64,000 nucleotides of DNA from Antarctobacter heliothermus (GCF_900188425.1 NZ_FZON01000004.1:108488-172487), one strand, 5' to 3'. Positions 43,422 to 55,913 are shown, counted from the first letter of the stretch. Program-made: numbers and translations. Notes: a model not told the origin generated them from the sequence alone.

Positions 43422-43494
43422 AGGCGGGACGGCGGGAATCGCCCGCGCGCGCGTTACCAAATATTGTGTCCGTCGCGTGACAATCCCCTGCTAA

Positions 43495-45951
<2,457 letters not shown>

Positions 45952-45980
45952 TAAAGCCGCGGCAGATGCGTCAGGACAGA

Positions 45981-46038
45981 ACCAAGCGCCCTTGAAGGCG
46001 CTTGGTCGCCACGCCAGTGGTGGCGTTTTCCAAGCGCC
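45981..46038 (+). terminator. Tandem hairpins after gyrB with a competing third segment
   Basis: Hairpin 1: ACCAAGCGCC (45981-45990) with GGCGCTTGGT (45997-46006), a perfect 10-bp stem. Hairpin 2: CGCCAC (46007-46012) with GTGGCG (46020-46025) followed by TTTT (46026-46029). A second CCAAGCGCC (46030-46038) can compete with the first for the same partner strand. The second hairpin with its T-tract looks like the real terminator. Confidence 0.75.
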
Positions 46039-46236
46039 GTGATGATGGTTTCGGAAATGTCCTGCGAAGGACGTTTACCCTTCCCGATACGTTTCGGAGA
46101 TGAAGCGCCGCTAACGCACGGTTCGCAAAAGCGTGGCGCAATGCGACACTGTATACATCTGCATACTGTAGACGCGACGGCCCTCTTGGCATAAGGAAGG
46201 GCCAAACCCGCCCCCATATTCAGAAAGGCCGGACAC

Positions 46237-48438
46237 ATGTCTGATTCGACTCCCGACATCATCTACACCAAGGTTGACGAAGCACCCGAACTGGCGTCGG
46301 CCTCGCTATTGCCGATCCTCAAGAAATTCGCCACTGCTGCCGGGGTTTCCATCGGCACCCGCGACATCAGCCTGGCGGGCCGCATCATTGCCACCTTTGC
46401 CGAGTCGCTGACCGAAGCGCAGCGCCAGTCGGACGATCTGGCCGCGCTGGGCGAACTGGTCAAAACGCCCGAGGCGAACGTGATCAAACTGCCGAACATC
46501 TCAGCCTCGGTCCCGCAATTGGTTGCCGCCGTCAAGGAACTGCAATCGCAGGGCTACGCCCTGCCCGACTACCCCGAAGCGCCCACAACCGATGAAGAAA
46601 AGGCCGTTCGCGCCAAATACGACACCCTCAAGGGATCGGCCGTAAACCCGGTTCTGCGCGAAGGCAACTCTGACCGCCGTGCCGCTGCCGCCGTAAAGAA
46701 ATTCGCCCAAGCCAACCCGCACCGCATGGGTGAGTGGACCGCCGACAGCAAGACGCGCGTTGCCTCGATGCCCGGAGATGATTTCTTTGCCAACGAAGTC
46801 TCGGCAACGCTGCCCAAGGCCGCGACCGCCAAGATCGTGCTGGAAACGGCCAATGGCGAGACGGTGCTGAAAGAGGGCGTGTCCTACCCCGAAGGCACTG
46901 TCGTTGACGCAACTTTCATGTCGGCATCGGTGCTGGATACCTTCCTTGCCGAGGAAATCGAGAAGGTGAAAGCCGACGGCACGCTGTTCTCGCTGCACCT
47001 GAAGGCCACGATGATGAAGGTCTCTGATCCGATCATTTTTGGCCACGCGGTCAAGGCATGGCTGGCGCCCGTCTTTGAAAAGTACGGCGACGAAATGAAG
47101 GCGCTTGGCGTGAACCCGAACTCGGGGCTGGGTGACCTGCTGAATCGCGTGAAAGACAACGCCGAAATCACTGCGGCCATCGAAGAGGTCCGGGCCACGC
47201 GCCCGCCGATGTACATGGTCGACAGTGATAAGGGTCTCACCAACCTGCACGTTCCCTCGGACGTCATCGTTGATGCTTCGATGCCCGCTCTGATCCGCGC
47301 TGGCGGCAAGGGCTGGGGCCCGGATGGCAATGAGGGCGACACCACCTGCGTCATCCCCGACAACTGCTATGCGCCGGTCTACGATGAGGCGATCGAGTTC
47401 TTCAAAGCCAACGGCAAGCTGAACCCGGCCACCGCCGGCACCGTTCAGAACCTGGGCCTGATGGCGCAAAAGGCCGAGGAATACGGCAGCCACCCGACCA
47501 CTTTTGAAATCCCCGAGGATGGCACCGTCAAGATGATCCTCGACGATGGAACCGTGCTGCATTCGCACAAGGTTGCCGCCGGTGACATCTGGCGCTCTGC
47601 CTCGGCCCGCAAGGCGCCGATCGAGGATTGGGTGAATCTGGCCATCGAACGGCAGAAGGCGACCGGCTATCGGTCGATCTTTTGGCTGGACGCAAACCGC
47701 GCGCATGATGCGCAGCTGATCAGCATGGTCAAACCGATCCTTGAGGCTAAAGGCGTGGCCGACAAGTTCGAGATCATGGCCCCGCGTGAGGCTACCCGCG
47801 CGTCGCTGGAGACGATCACCAAGGGTGAGAACACCATCGCCATCACCGGCAACGTGCTGCGCGATTACCTGACCGACCTGTTCCCGATCCTTGAACTGGC
47901 AACCAGCGCCAAGATGCTGTCCATCGTCAAGCTGATGAACGGTGGCGGGCTGTTCGAAACCGGCGCGGGTGGTTCTGCCCCCAAGCACGTTCAGCAGCTT
48001 GTCGAGGAAAACCACCTGCGCTGGGACAGCCTGGGTGAGTTCTGCGCGCTTGGCGAAAGCTTCAAGTTCCTCGGCGATGCCAAGGGCAACGCCAAGGCGC
48101 GTGTTCTGGGCGATGCGGTCGAGGTGGCAACGCAGGGCATCCTGGATCACGGCCACAGCCCCAGCCGCAAGGTGGGCCAACCGGACAACCGCGACAGCCA
48201 TTACTGGTTCGCCCGCTACTGGGCCGACGCACTTGCCGCGCAGACGGACGATGCGGACCTGGCGGCGCATTTCGCACCGATCGCCAAGGTGTTGGCGGAT
48301 GGTGAAGCGGCCATTGCAAGCGAACTGGCATCGGCTCAGGGCGCGCCCGCCGATCTGGGCGGCTACTATCACAGCGACGCGGCCAAGACCGCTGCCGTGA
48401 TGCGCCCCTCCGCGACGCTGAACGCGATCATCGGCTAA
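46237..48438 (+). CDS. icd: Isocitrate dehydrogenase (NADP+), monomeric type
   Basis: The 733-aa product is the large monomeric NADP-dependent isocitrate dehydrogenase, which oxidises isocitrate to 2-oxoglutarate in the TCA cycle. The length is about twice that of dimeric IDH. Family matches include [40 protein letters not shown] and [44 protein letters not shown] lies eight bases before the ATG. It is a single-gene unit with its own spacer (285 bases after gyrB) and terminator. Confidence 0.97.
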   Translation: MSDSTPDIIYTKVDEAPELASASLLPILKKFATAAGVSIGTRDISLAGRIIATFAESLTEAQRQSDDLAALGELVKTPEANVIKLPNISASVPQLVAAVKELQSQGYALPDYPEAPTTDEEKAVRAKYDTLKGSAVNPVLREGNSDRRAAAAVKKFAQANPHRMGEWTADSKTRVASMPGDDFFANEVSATLPKAATAKIVLETANGETVLKEGVSYPEGTVVDATFMSASVLDTFLAEEIEKVKADGTLFSLHLKATMMKVSDPIIFGHAVKAWLAPVFEKYGDEMKALGVNPNSGLGDLLNRVKDNAEITAAIEEVRATRPPMYMVDSDKGLTNLHVPSDVIVDASMPALIRAGGKGWGPDGNEGDTTCVIPDNCYAPVYDEAIEFFKANGKLNPATAGTVQNLGLMAQKAEEYGSHPTTFEIPEDGTVKMILDDGTVLHSHKVAAGDIWRSASARKAPIEDWVNLAIERQKATGYRSIFWLDANRAHDAQLISMVKPILEAKGVADKFEIMAPREATRASLETITKGENTIAITGNVLRDYLTDLFPILELATSAKMLSIVKLMNGGGLFETGAGGSAPKHVQQLVEENHLRWDSLGEFCALGESFKFLGDAKGNAKARVLGDAVEVATQGILDHGHSPSRKVGQPDNRDSHYWFARYWADALAAQTDDADLAAHFAPIAKVLADGEAAIASELASAQGAPADLGGYYHSDAAKTAAVMRPSATLNAIIG

Positions 48439-48461
48439 GTCAGACGTCACAGCGACACGAA

Positions 48462-48495
48462 AAAGCCCGCCGGGGAAACTCGGCGGGCTTTCTTT
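48462..48495. terminator. Strong bidirectional terminator between icd and the mnh operon
   Basis: AAAGCCCGCCG (48462-48472) pairs with CGGCGGGCTTT (48481-48491). T-rich sequence follows on the plus strand (TTTCTTT) and A-rich sequence precedes it, so it can stop both the icd and the convergent mnhA-G transcripts. Confidence 0.92.
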
Positions 48496-48513
48496 GTTCA
48501 GGTTCCTCAGCGG

Positions 48514-48915
48514 TCAGCCTTTGGCGTTTTCCTCCCCGACCGGGGCTTGATCCGGTGGATCGTCGTAGATCGACCAGCTGTGCTCTCGCCCTGTGTCGGG
48601 GAGGTCGCCGCGCTTTAGGTTCATCAGGATATGCGTTTGCGCGATGAACAGGGTCGAGATCGGCGCCGTCAGGAACAGGAACAGCGTGATCATGAGTTCA
48701 TGAAAGGACAGATGGTCCTTGACCAGCAACATGAACAGCATCGAGGCGATCAAAACGCCACCAACGCCCAGCGTTGTCGCCTTTGTCGGCGCGTGCAGGC
48801 GTTGCATCGTGTCGGTCAGCTTGAGCAGGCCCAAAGAGCCGATCAGGCCAAAGATACCGCTGACGACCAGAAAGAACGAAATGAGGACTTCTACCAGCAT
48901 CGGAATCTCCGTCAT
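48514..48915 (-). CDS. mnhG: Cation/proton antiporter subunit G
   Basis: The 133-aa product starts MTEIPMLVEVLISFFLVVSG and has three membrane helices, with LTDTMQRLHAPTKATTLGVG, the MnhG/MrpG/PhaG signature. The C-terminal tail is soluble and acidic. ATG at 48915 overlaps the mnhF stop by four bases. It is the last gene of the operon and precedes the bidirectional terminator. Confidence 0.95.
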   Translation of the reverse strand: MTEIPMLVEVLISFFLVVSGIFGLIGSLGLLKLTDTMQRLHAPTKATTLGVGGVLIASMLFMLLVKDHLSFHELMITLFLFLTAPISTLFIAQTHILMNLKRGDLPDTGREHSWSIYDDPPDQAPVGEENAKG

Positions 48916-49181
48916 TCGATGATGTCCCCCCGCAGCAAAAAGCGGCAATAGGCGACGGTCGAGACAAAGCCGACCATGGCAACCAGCATCGAGGCCTCGA
49001 AATAGACCGCCGTGCCTTGCAGGATGCCGTAGCAGACCAGCAGGGCGATCACGTTGATGACCATGGTGTCCAGCGCCAGTACGCGGTCCGCCTGACCGGG
49101 GCCCCGGACCACCAGCAAGAGGTTGAACAGCAGGCCCAGTCCGAAACACCCCATGGTGAAATAGAGCGCATAGGTGATCAT
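48912..49181 (-). CDS. mnhF: Cation/proton antiporter subunit F
   Basis: This 89-aa small membrane subunit has three hydrophobic helices and the MrpF motif GPGQADRVLALDTMVINVIA, followed by LLVCYGILQGTAVYFEASML. It belongs to the Mrp/Mnh/Pha complex. Four-base overlaps with both mnhE and mnhG show tight coupling. Confidence 0.95.
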   Translation of the reverse strand: MITYALYFTMGCFGLGLLFNLLLVVRGPGQADRVLALDTMVINVIALLVCYGILQGTAVYFEASMLVAMVGFVSTVAYCRFLLRGDIIE

Positions 49182-49669
49182 CCGAAAATCTCCTTTAGCC
49201 GGGCTTCGTAGCGGGTCTTGATCTCATCGCGCACGTCGTCGGGATCATCTGAATGCAGACAATGCACCAACAGGCTGCCCCCGTCCGCCGCCAACAGGGC
49301 AGAGACCGTTCCGGGCGTCATGGTGATGGTGCCTGCCAGAACCGTGATCGCCTCGGGCGAGGTCAGGTCCAGCGGAACAACGATCCATTGCGAATGGATC
49401 TGGTTGCGCGGCTTGAACAGAACGATGCGCGCCACCTGGATCGAGGCGACGACAATATCCCAAAGCACGATGAAAATATAAGGAATCGTCAGAAACGGTC
49501 GCTTTAGTCCGGGGCGCCCGGGCCAATAAGGCGACGTCAGGATTGGAACCAGAATCCCCAGCACACCGCCCAACAGGACATTGCCAGGCGTCACCTTGTT
49601 CACAAGCATAAGCCAGACAAGCAGCAGCGACCGGCTGAGCAGCGGATGGGGAAAGATGCGTTTCAGCAT
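49178..49669 (-). CDS. mnhE: Cation/proton antiporter subunit E
   Basis: The 163-aa product has two N-terminal membrane helices and a cytoplasmic C-terminal domain with TSPEAITVLAGTITMTPGTV, the MrpE hallmark, then LLVHCLHSDDPDDVRDEIKT. It lies three bases after the mnhD stop and overlaps mnhF. Confidence 0.95.
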   Translation of the reverse strand: MLKRIFPHPLLSRSLLLVWLMLVNKVTPGNVLLGGVLGILVPILTSPYWPGRPGLKRPFLTIPYIFIVLWDIVVASIQVARIVLFKPRNQIHSQWIVVPLDLTSPEAITVLAGTITMTPGTVSALLAADGGSLLVHCLHSDDPDDVRDEIKTRYEARLKEIFG

Positions 49670-49672
49670 GGC

Positions 49673-51259
49673 CTAGTGCTCCTCTTCCGCGAGTGGGTCC
49701 GGCGCGTGCGGGTCCGGTGCCTCGGGCTTTTCGACCGGGGTCAGTACCGCGTCGATATAGCCATCCGGCTCAAACAACTGGGTTCCGGCGGCGCGCATGT
49801 ATTCTGTAGCCGGACCCGCCAGCACCGCAAGCGCTGCCAACAGAGCCAGCAGGGCCATCGTCGGGCCAACCTCGGCGGCGGTAGCCGGGGCAGGACGCGG
49901 TTCGGCGTCGATGGGTTCGGCACCCTCGGGCACCCTCACAGCGGTGGATTTCCAGAACAGAATGCTGCCCGCGCGGGCAAAGCCCACGATGGTGACCAGC
50001 GATCCGATCAGGATACCGCTCCAGGCCCAGGGCATCAGTGTGGGGTCGCGCAGCGCATCAAGGATCAGCAATTTGCCGAGGAACCCGGACAAAGGCGGCA
50101 TTCCGGCCATCGCGATGGCCCCGCCAAAGAACAGCGCCGCAAACAACCCGTTCTGCAACAGCGGCGGGCGCACGGACAGGGTGTCTGTGCCGCGCCGCGA
50201 AATCACCAGATCCGCCAGCAGGAACAAGGCGGCGGCGGAAAAGGTCGAATGCACAAGGTAGTATAGCGCGGTTTCGGTGGCATACGGGTCTTGCGGTGCG
50301 ACCGCCAGCATCAGCGTGCCCATCGACCCGATGACTGAGAAGGACAATAGCGGCATCAACCGTTTCGCGGCCAGCACACCAATGGCACCCAGGGCGACTG
50401 TGACCATGGCCGCCGGGAACAGCCATTCCTCGACCAGCCCGGCGGTTGGCGACGATTGCGGCCCATAGGCCAACGTGTGCAGCCGGATGATTGCATAGGC
50501 ACCGACCTTGGTCATGATCGCAAACAGCGCCGCCACCGGCGCTGGCGCATTGGCATAGGTGCCGGGCAGCCAGAACTGCACTGGGAACAGCGCCGCCTTG
50601 ATCATGAAGACGATCAGCAGCAGCACCGCAGCCACCCGCACCATCGCGCCTTCCTCGGCGGGGATCAGCGGCACCTTGACCGCAAGGTCCGCCATGTTGA
50701 GCGTGCCGGTCGTCGCGTACATCGTCCCCAGCGCAAACAGGAACAGCGTCGACCCGGCCAGGTTCATCACCAGGTATTGCAGGCCCGCCTGAAGCCGCAC
50801 CTTGCCGCCGCTGTGGACCATCAAACCGTAGGAGGCGATCAGCAACACCTCGAAAAAGACGAACAGGTTAAAGGCATCCCCGGTCAGGAACGCACCAAAG
50901 ATACCCATAAGCTGGAACTGGTAGAGCGCATGAAAATGCCGCCCCTTGGCGTCCCATCCGGTGGCGATGACATGCCAGAGCACGATCAGCGCCAGCGTCG
51001 CGGTCAGTAGCACCATCATGGCGGACAGCCGGTCCAGAACCAGCACGATGCCAAAGGGCGCGGGCCAGTCCCCTAGACGGTAGACATGCGTTCCGCCGTC
51101 CGCCGCCCAAAAGGCCAGCCCCAGCGCGATGAAAAAGAGCGCCACGGTGCCCGCAGCAGAAGCCACGCGCGCCAAAACGATGTCGTGCCGCATGATATAG
51201 CCAAGCAGCGGTGCCAGTAGGGCTGGCAGCACGACAGGGGCGATGATCCAGTGATTCAT
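49673..51259 (-). CDS. mnhD: Cation/proton antiporter subunit D
   Basis: This 528-aa polytopic protein is related to NuoM/NuoN of complex I and to MrpD. Matching regions include FHALYQFQLMGIFGAFLTGD, FNLFVFFEVLLIASYGLMVH and IMTKVGAYAIIRLHTLAYGP with the lysine expected in proton-pumping subunits. About 14 hydrophobic helices are visible. Its start overlaps mnhC by four bases. The C-terminal tail is acidic and rich in Pro. Confidence 0.96.
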   Translation of the reverse strand: MNHWIIAPVVLPALLAPLLGYIMRHDIVLARVASAAGTVALFFIALGLAFWAADGGTHVYRLGDWPAPFGIVLVLDRLSAMMVLLTATLALIVLWHVIATGWDAKGRHFHALYQFQLMGIFGAFLTGDAFNLFVFFEVLLIASYGLMVHSGGKVRLQAGLQYLVMNLAGSTLFLFALGTMYATTGTLNMADLAVKVPLIPAEEGAMVRVAAVLLLIVFMIKAALFPVQFWLPGTYANAPAPVAALFAIMTKVGAYAIIRLHTLAYGPQSSPTAGLVEEWLFPAAMVTVALGAIGVLAAKRLMPLLSFSVIGSMGTLMLAVAPQDPYATETALYYLVHSTFSAAALFLLADLVISRRGTDTLSVRPPLLQNGLFAALFFGGAIAMAGMPPLSGFLGKLLILDALRDPTLMPWAWSGILIGSLVTIVGFARAGSILFWKSTAVRVPEGAEPIDAEPRPAPATAAEVGPTMALLALLAALAVLAGPATEYMRAAGTQLFEPDGYIDAVLTPVEKPEAPDPHAPDPLAEEEH

Positions 51260-51606
51260 ACCGCGTCGTCCTCCGTCTCGGCGTCTTTCATGTCGATGGT
51301 GTCATTTCCGGCCTCCAGATAGGCCCCCAGTGAAAACATCACCAAGACCGCCGTCATCCCGAATGAGATCACGATGGCGGTCAGCACCAACGCTTGCGGC
51401 AGCGGGTCCGTATAAGTTGCGTCACCGTATTTTTGCAGGATCGGCGGCGCATTGATCGCCAGCCGGCCGGTCGAGAACAAAAAGACGTTCACGGCATAGG
51501 ACAGCAGCGACAGCCCGAGGATCACCGGAAAGGCGCGCAGTCGCAGGATCAGGTAGACCCCGCCGGTTGTCAGTACCCCGATTGCGCTTGCGACAAGGAT
51601 TTCCAT
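51256..51606 (-). CDS. mnhC: Cation/proton antiporter subunit C
   Basis: The 116-aa product begins MEILVASAIGVLTTGGVYLI and has three membrane helices like NuoK, with SLLSYAVNVFLFSTGRLA and DPLPQALVLTAIVISFGMTA, the MrpC/MnhC hallmarks. ATG 51606 is one base past the mnhA stop. The longer open frame overlaps mnhA and is not credible. Confidence 0.96.
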   Translation of the reverse strand: MEILVASAIGVLTTGGVYLILRLRAFPVILGLSLLSYAVNVFLFSTGRLAINAPPILQKYGDATYTDPLPQALVLTAIVISFGMTAVLVMFSLGAYLEAGNDTIDMKDAETEDDAV

Positions 51607-51607
51607 T

Positions 51608-54472
51608 TCAGGCCTTTCCCTTCTCGACCATCTTCGCGGGGCGCGACGGGTCATAGTCCAGCGGTTCCAGGTTGACCGTCTCACCCGCATGGCGTGCCAT
51701 GCGCGACAGGCTGTAGAGCATCAGCATCACCGCCCCCAACACACACAGGAAAACACCCAGATCAAACAGCGCAGCGGTGGCCAGCTCAAACTCCTCAATC
51801 GGAGGAATGTGGACATACCCAAACGCCGAGGTCAGGAACGGCGTCCCCGACAGCCAAGCCCCCGCTCCGGTCAGCCCGGCGATCACCACGCCCCAGCCGA
51901 TCATGGCGTGGTATTCGAACTGCTGCCGCCGCATGGTCCAGGCAAAGCCCGAGGCCATGTACTGCATCAGCAACGCGATCGAGAATACCAGCCCGGCGAC
52001 AAAGCCACCGCCCGGCTGGTTGTGGCCACGCAGGAAGATGTAGACACCCACCATCAGGGCGATGGGCATCATCACGCGGGTTGAAACCACCATCATCAGC
52101 GGGTGCCGGTCGTGTGAGCGGTCAAAGTTGTAACCCGAATTGCGCAGCCGCGCGCCGGCGGGGCCGCTCAGCAGCGCCTCCATCAGGGCAAAGATCACCA
52201 GACCTGCGATGCCCAGAACGATGATCTCGCCGTAGGTGTCATAACCCCGGAAATCGACAAGGATCACGTTGACCACGTTGGTGCCGCCGCCCTCCTTGTA
52301 GGAATTGGCGAGGTGATAGAACGAAATGCTGTCCAGATCGCGGGTCATAAAGGCATAGGCCAGCGATGCCACACCCACACCTGCCGCCAGCGCCACGGCC
52401 CCGTCCAGTAGACGACGCGGCGTGTCCTTTTCGACCGGGGTTGTCTTGGGCAGAAAATGCAGTGCCAGCAGCAGCAGCATGATCGTCACCGTCTCGACAG
52501 AGATTTGCGTCAACGCAAGGTCGGGCGCGGAGAGGAACACAAAGCCCGCAGAGACCATGAGGCCGATGACTCCCAGCACCACCAGCGCGCGGTAGCGCAT
52601 GTGGTGTTGAAAGACGACGACCCCGGTGGCGCAGACCAGCAGCACCCAGCCCACGGCAAAGACCGGCGCAATCGGCAACATCTCTCTGGTCTGCGGGGCG
52701 ATGCCGCCGCCCAGATACGCCATGTACCCGGCGGTGACGGTCGCAGCGGTGAAGATTGCCAGATAGCGGCTGATCGCGCCGTTGTGCAGATTGTCAGAGA
52801 TCACGCGGCTGAGCGATACGCAGCCCGAGATGACAGCGTCAAACGCGGATTTGGCGTAGAACGGCCCGGCCTTGATCCATGCGGCGTCCAAGGGGCGGTG
52901 CAGCAGCAGCAAAACGGCACCCCCGGCAACGGCGATGATGGACATGTACAGCGCCGGCGTCAGCCCGTGCCAGATCTTGAGATGCGCGTGGGTGGTGTGC
53001 CCGGTGACGGCGCTGGCGGCCATGTTGACCACCGGCTCTGCAAGGAAGGGCGCAACGCCGATCAGCACCACGAAGATGCACAGGAACGCAGGCGACAGCC
53101 ACATGCCCATGGGTGGATCATGCGGCTTGGACGGATAGTCGTCCCGCACCGGCCCGCCAAAGACGTGAAAGATGAACCGCAGCGAATAGGCCACCGAAAA
53201 CAGCGCTCCGACCGTGGCCAGCACGGGCACGATCCACGGGTTTTCCCACCAGTTGGTGTGGCTGGCTTCTTCAAGCATCAGTTCCTTGGACAAGAAACCG
53301 TTGAACAGCGGAATACCCGCCATCGACAACGCGGCCACAATGCCGATCACGGCGGTGATCGGCATGAGTTTTGCCAATCCTCCCAGACGTTTGATGTCTC
53401 GGGTGTGCGCCTCATGGTCGATGATGCCGGCGGTCATGAACAGCGCCGCCTTGAATGTCAGGTGGTTGAGGATGTGGAACACCGCCGCGATGGCGGCCGC
53501 CTCTGTCCCGAATCCCAGCAGCATCGTCAGCAGGCCCAGATGTGAGACGGTCGAAAAGGCCAGCAGCCCCTTCAGGTCATCCTTGAACAGGGCGATCACG
53601 GCGGCAATCACCATGGTGACAAGGCCCGTGGTGGCGACCAGATAGAACCACAGCTCGGTCCCCGACAGCGCAGGCCACATGCGCGCCATCAGGAAGACGC
53701 CCGCCTTCACCATGGTGGCCGAATGCAGATAGGCCGACACTGGCGTGGGCGCGGCCATGGCGTGCGGCAACCAGAAATGGAACGGGAACTGCGCGGATTT
53801 GGTGAACGCGCCCAGCAGGATCAGGATCACGGCAGGGGTGTACCAGTCGGACGCCTTGATCAGGTCGCCCGCCGCCAGAATGTCCGTCAGGTTATAGCTG
53901 CCCGCGATATTGCCAAGGATCAGCATGCCGCCGATCATCGCAAGGCCACCCGCGCCGGTCACGGTCAGCGCCATGCGCGCGCCCTGACGGCCCTCTGGCA
54001 GGTGCTTCCAGTAGCCGATCAGAAGGAAGGAGGACAGCGAGGTCAGTTCCCAGAAAATGAGCAAAAGCAGGATGTTGTCCGAAATGACGATGCCCAGCAT
54101 CGCGCCCTGGAACAGCAGCAGGTAGGTGTAGAACTGCCCCACCGGATCCTCACCCGACAGGTAATAGCGCGCATAGAGCGTGATCAGCAGGCCGACGCCC
54201 AGGATCATGCAGGCGAACATCAGCCCGAGACCGTCCAGGAAGAACGCCGCCTCCAGCCCCAGTTGGGGCAACCACGGGATGCTGAAGGTGTAGACCGTGC
54301 CGTTCAGGACGCCCGGCGCAAGCACGCCCAGCATCACAAGGGCCAGCACGGTGGGAACGGCGGTGAACGTGGCGGTGGCGGTGCGCCCCGCCCGGATCAT
54401 GACACCGGGGATCAGCGCGCCGAGGAAAGGCAATAGCGCGATGATGGGCAGAAAACTGCTCTCAGAGGTCAT
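51608..54472 (-). CDS. mnhA: Cation/proton antiporter fused subunit A+B
   Basis: This 954-aa protein is the large Mrp/Pha subunit A, related to NuoL, fused at its C-terminus to subunit B. The N-terminal part has NuoL-like helices with LLLIFWELTSLSSFLLIGYW, and SAQFPFHFWLPHAMAAPTPV followed by SAYLHSATMVKAGVFL. The last roughly 170 residues (from about 790) form an MnhB domain with VYIFLRGHNQPGGGFVAGLV. The whole complex exports Na+ or K+ in exchange for protons. GGAGA precedes the ATG. It heads the six-gene operon mnhA-C-D-E-F-G. Confidence 0.95.
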   Translation of the reverse strand: MTSESSFLPIIALLPFLGALIPGVMIRAGRTATATFTAVPTVLALVMLGVLAPGVLNGTVYTFSIPWLPQLGLEAAFFLDGLGLMFACMILGVGLLITLYARYYLSGEDPVGQFYTYLLLFQGAMLGIVISDNILLLLIFWELTSLSSFLLIGYWKHLPEGRQGARMALTVTGAGGLAMIGGMLILGNIAGSYNLTDILAAGDLIKASDWYTPAVILILLGAFTKSAQFPFHFWLPHAMAAPTPVSAYLHSATMVKAGVFLMARMWPALSGTELWFYLVATTGLVTMVIAAVIALFKDDLKGLLAFSTVSHLGLLTMLLGFGTEAAAIAAVFHILNHLTFKAALFMTAGIIDHEAHTRDIKRLGGLAKLMPITAVIGIVAALSMAGIPLFNGFLSKELMLEEASHTNWWENPWIVPVLATVGALFSVAYSLRFIFHVFGGPVRDDYPSKPHDPPMGMWLSPAFLCIFVVLIGVAPFLAEPVVNMAASAVTGHTTHAHLKIWHGLTPALYMSIIAVAGGAVLLLLHRPLDAAWIKAGPFYAKSAFDAVISGCVSLSRVISDNLHNGAISRYLAIFTAATVTAGYMAYLGGGIAPQTREMLPIAPVFAVGWVLLVCATGVVVFQHHMRYRALVVLGVIGLMVSAGFVFLSAPDLALTQISVETVTIMLLLLALHFLPKTTPVEKDTPRRLLDGAVALAAGVGVASLAYAFMTRDLDSISFYHLANSYKEGGGTNVVNVILVDFRGYDTYGEIIVLGIAGLVIFALMEALLSGPAGARLRNSGYNFDRSHDRHPLMMVVSTRVMMPIALMVGVYIFLRGHNQPGGGFVAGLVFSIALLMQYMASGFAWTMRRQQFEYHAMIGWGVVIAGLTGAGAWLSGTPFLTSAFGYVHIPPIEEFELATAALFDLGVFLCVLGAVMLMLYSLSRMARHAGETVNLEPLDYDPSRPAKMVEKGKA

Positions 54473-54878
54473 TCACGTCTCCGCAGGGTCAGAAAATTGA
54501 GGTTTATTGCGAAAAGCCCGGGCAAATTGCAACGCTGTTTCCGCAAACGGCGGGGCAATGCCGCAGGAGCAAAGCAGGCAGGTGGGGTCACAGACCCGGC
54601 GCAGCGCACCACGGGTCACGCAACCCGCACGGGCAAAAGCGGAACAGCCGCGTCGTGCCCCAAGACAGGCCGGGGGTCGATATGATCCTCTGATCCGTCA
54701 AGATGCGGTGTGTCCCCTCTTTGCGCTGTTTGGGCGCGCCCCTGTGGATAGTGTGGGATCACCGGGCCCCACTGCAAGGTCAAAGCAGCTTTTTTTGGTC
54801 AGCTTTGACCTGCAAGCCGCGCCTGACCCCGGATTTCCTGCGAGATCGGTACGCAAAGCCCCATGGCCAAGGCCCTGC
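54473..54878. other. 406-base spacer between the mnh operon and the epimerase gene
   Basis: No convincing gene is present. It contains the mnh promoter region on its left side and the epimerase 3' flank on its right. Features seen: TGTGGATAG (54753-54761), a one-mismatch DnaA box, and a 10-bp hairpin at 54777-54811. Open frames crossing the spacer lack recognisable products. Confidence 0.6.
54777..54811. terminator. Long-loop hairpin downstream of the epimerase gene
   Basis: AGGTCAAAGC (54777-54786) and GCTTTGACCT (54802-54811) are perfect 10-bp inverted repeats with a 15-base loop containing seven T. On the epimerase strand no T-run follows, so it may be a weak terminator or mRNA 3' end structure. 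Confidence 0.4.
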
Positions 54879-55913
54879 TCAGGGGGTCAGCGGGTCGGAA
54901 CTGTTGCGCGAATAGTAGCCACGATACCAATCGACAAAACGGGCGACACCCTCGCGGACCGGTGTGGCAGGCGTGTAGCCGGTCAGCGCGCGCAAGAGTG
55001 TGGCATCCGCCCATGTCGCGGGAACGTCGCCGGGTTGCATCGGCATCAGGTTGCGCTGGGCACGCAATCCGGTTGCCGCCTCGATGGCCTCGATGAAAGC
55101 GGTCAGTTGTACTGGTTCAGAGTTGCCGATGTTCACGACGCGGTAGGGCGCCACGGGCGACAGGCTGTCGCCTACTGGCACGATGCCATCCGTGGGCCGT
55201 TCCGGCACCGCATCAATCAGCAATCTGATGCCTTCGACCAGATCGTCAATATAGGTGAAATCGCGGCTCATGTCGCCAAAGTTGTAGACGTCGATGGGCG
55301 CACCACGCAGGATTGCGTCGGTGAACTTGAACAGCGCCATGTCCGGTCGGCCCCACGGACCGTAGACAGTGAAAAAGCGGAACATGGTGGTCGGCAGCCC
55401 GTAGAGATGGGCGTAGGCGTGCGCCATCGATTCGGTGGATTTCTTGGTCGCCGCATAAAAGGATAACTGGAAATCGGCGCGGTCGGTCTCCTGATAGGGC
55501 ATCGCCGTGTTAGCCCCGTAGGCCGACGAGGTCGATGCCAGCAGCAAGTGACGTGGCGGGTGAGCGCGCGCCGCCTCCAGCAATTCGAATGTCCCGATGA
55601 TGTTTGACTCGAGGTAGGACCGCGGGTTGTCGATCGAATACCGCACCCCTGCCTGCGCGGCGAGGTGGATGACCATGTCCGGCCTTTCACGTTCGAACAG
55701 CGCGGCCATGCGGCCAGGATCCTCGACCCGGCCAAGTTCCGGCACGAAATCCCCCAAGGGCGCAAGTCGCGCATGGCGCGCGTCTTTTAGCGTGACATCG
55801 TAATAGTCGGTCAGGGCGTCCAGACCGATCACCCGCAACCCTTCGTTCAACAGGCGCGCACAAACGTGGTAGCCGATAAACCCTGCAGAGCCGGTGACAA
55901 GGGCAGTGGGCAT
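54879..55913 (-). CDS. NAD-dependent nucleotide-sugar epimerase (UDP-glucuronate 4-epimerase-like)
   Basis: The 344-aa extended SDR starts MPTALVTGSAGFIGYHVCAR with the GxxGxxG nucleotide loop. It has ASTSSAYGANT, catalytic YAATKKSTE (YxxxK), and FRFFTVYGPWGRPDMALFKF, a stretch typical of UDP-glucuronate/UDP-galacturonate 4-epimerases such as Cap1J/LspL. It probably supplies uronic acid precursors for surface polysaccharide. AGGAA lies six bases before the ATG at 55913, favouring it over the ATG at 55940. It is divergent from the aldolase gene. Confidence 0.92.
   Translation of the reverse strand: MPTALVTGSAGFIGYHVCARLLNEGLRVIGLDALTDYYDVTLKDARHARLAPLGDFVPELGRVEDPGRMAALFERERPDMVIHLAAQAGVRYSIDNPRSYLESNIIGTFELLEAARAHPPRHLLLASTSSAYGANTAMPYQETDRADFQLSFYAATKKSTESMAHAYAHLYGLPTTMFRFFTVYGPWGRPDMALFKFTDAILRGAPIDVYNFGDMSRDFTYIDDLVEGIRLLIDAVPERPTDGIVPVGDSLSPVAPYRVVNIGNSEPVQLTAFIEAIEAATGLRAQRNLMPMQPGDVPATWADATLLRALTGYTPATPVREGVARFVDWYRGYYSRNSSDPLTP

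Noticed and set aside
46501..48450. 649-codon open frame antisense to icd
   Set aside because: Fully opposite a highly conserved monomeric IDH; no recognisable domain or ribosome-binding site.
52457..53545. 362-codon plus-strand frame inside mnhA
   Set aside because: Gln/His/Arg-rich low-complexity shadow of the antiporter gene.
54507..55466. 319-codon plus-strand ORF over the mnh-epimerase spacer
   Set aside because: Mostly antisense to the epimerase; composition is Arg/Gly-rich with no domain.
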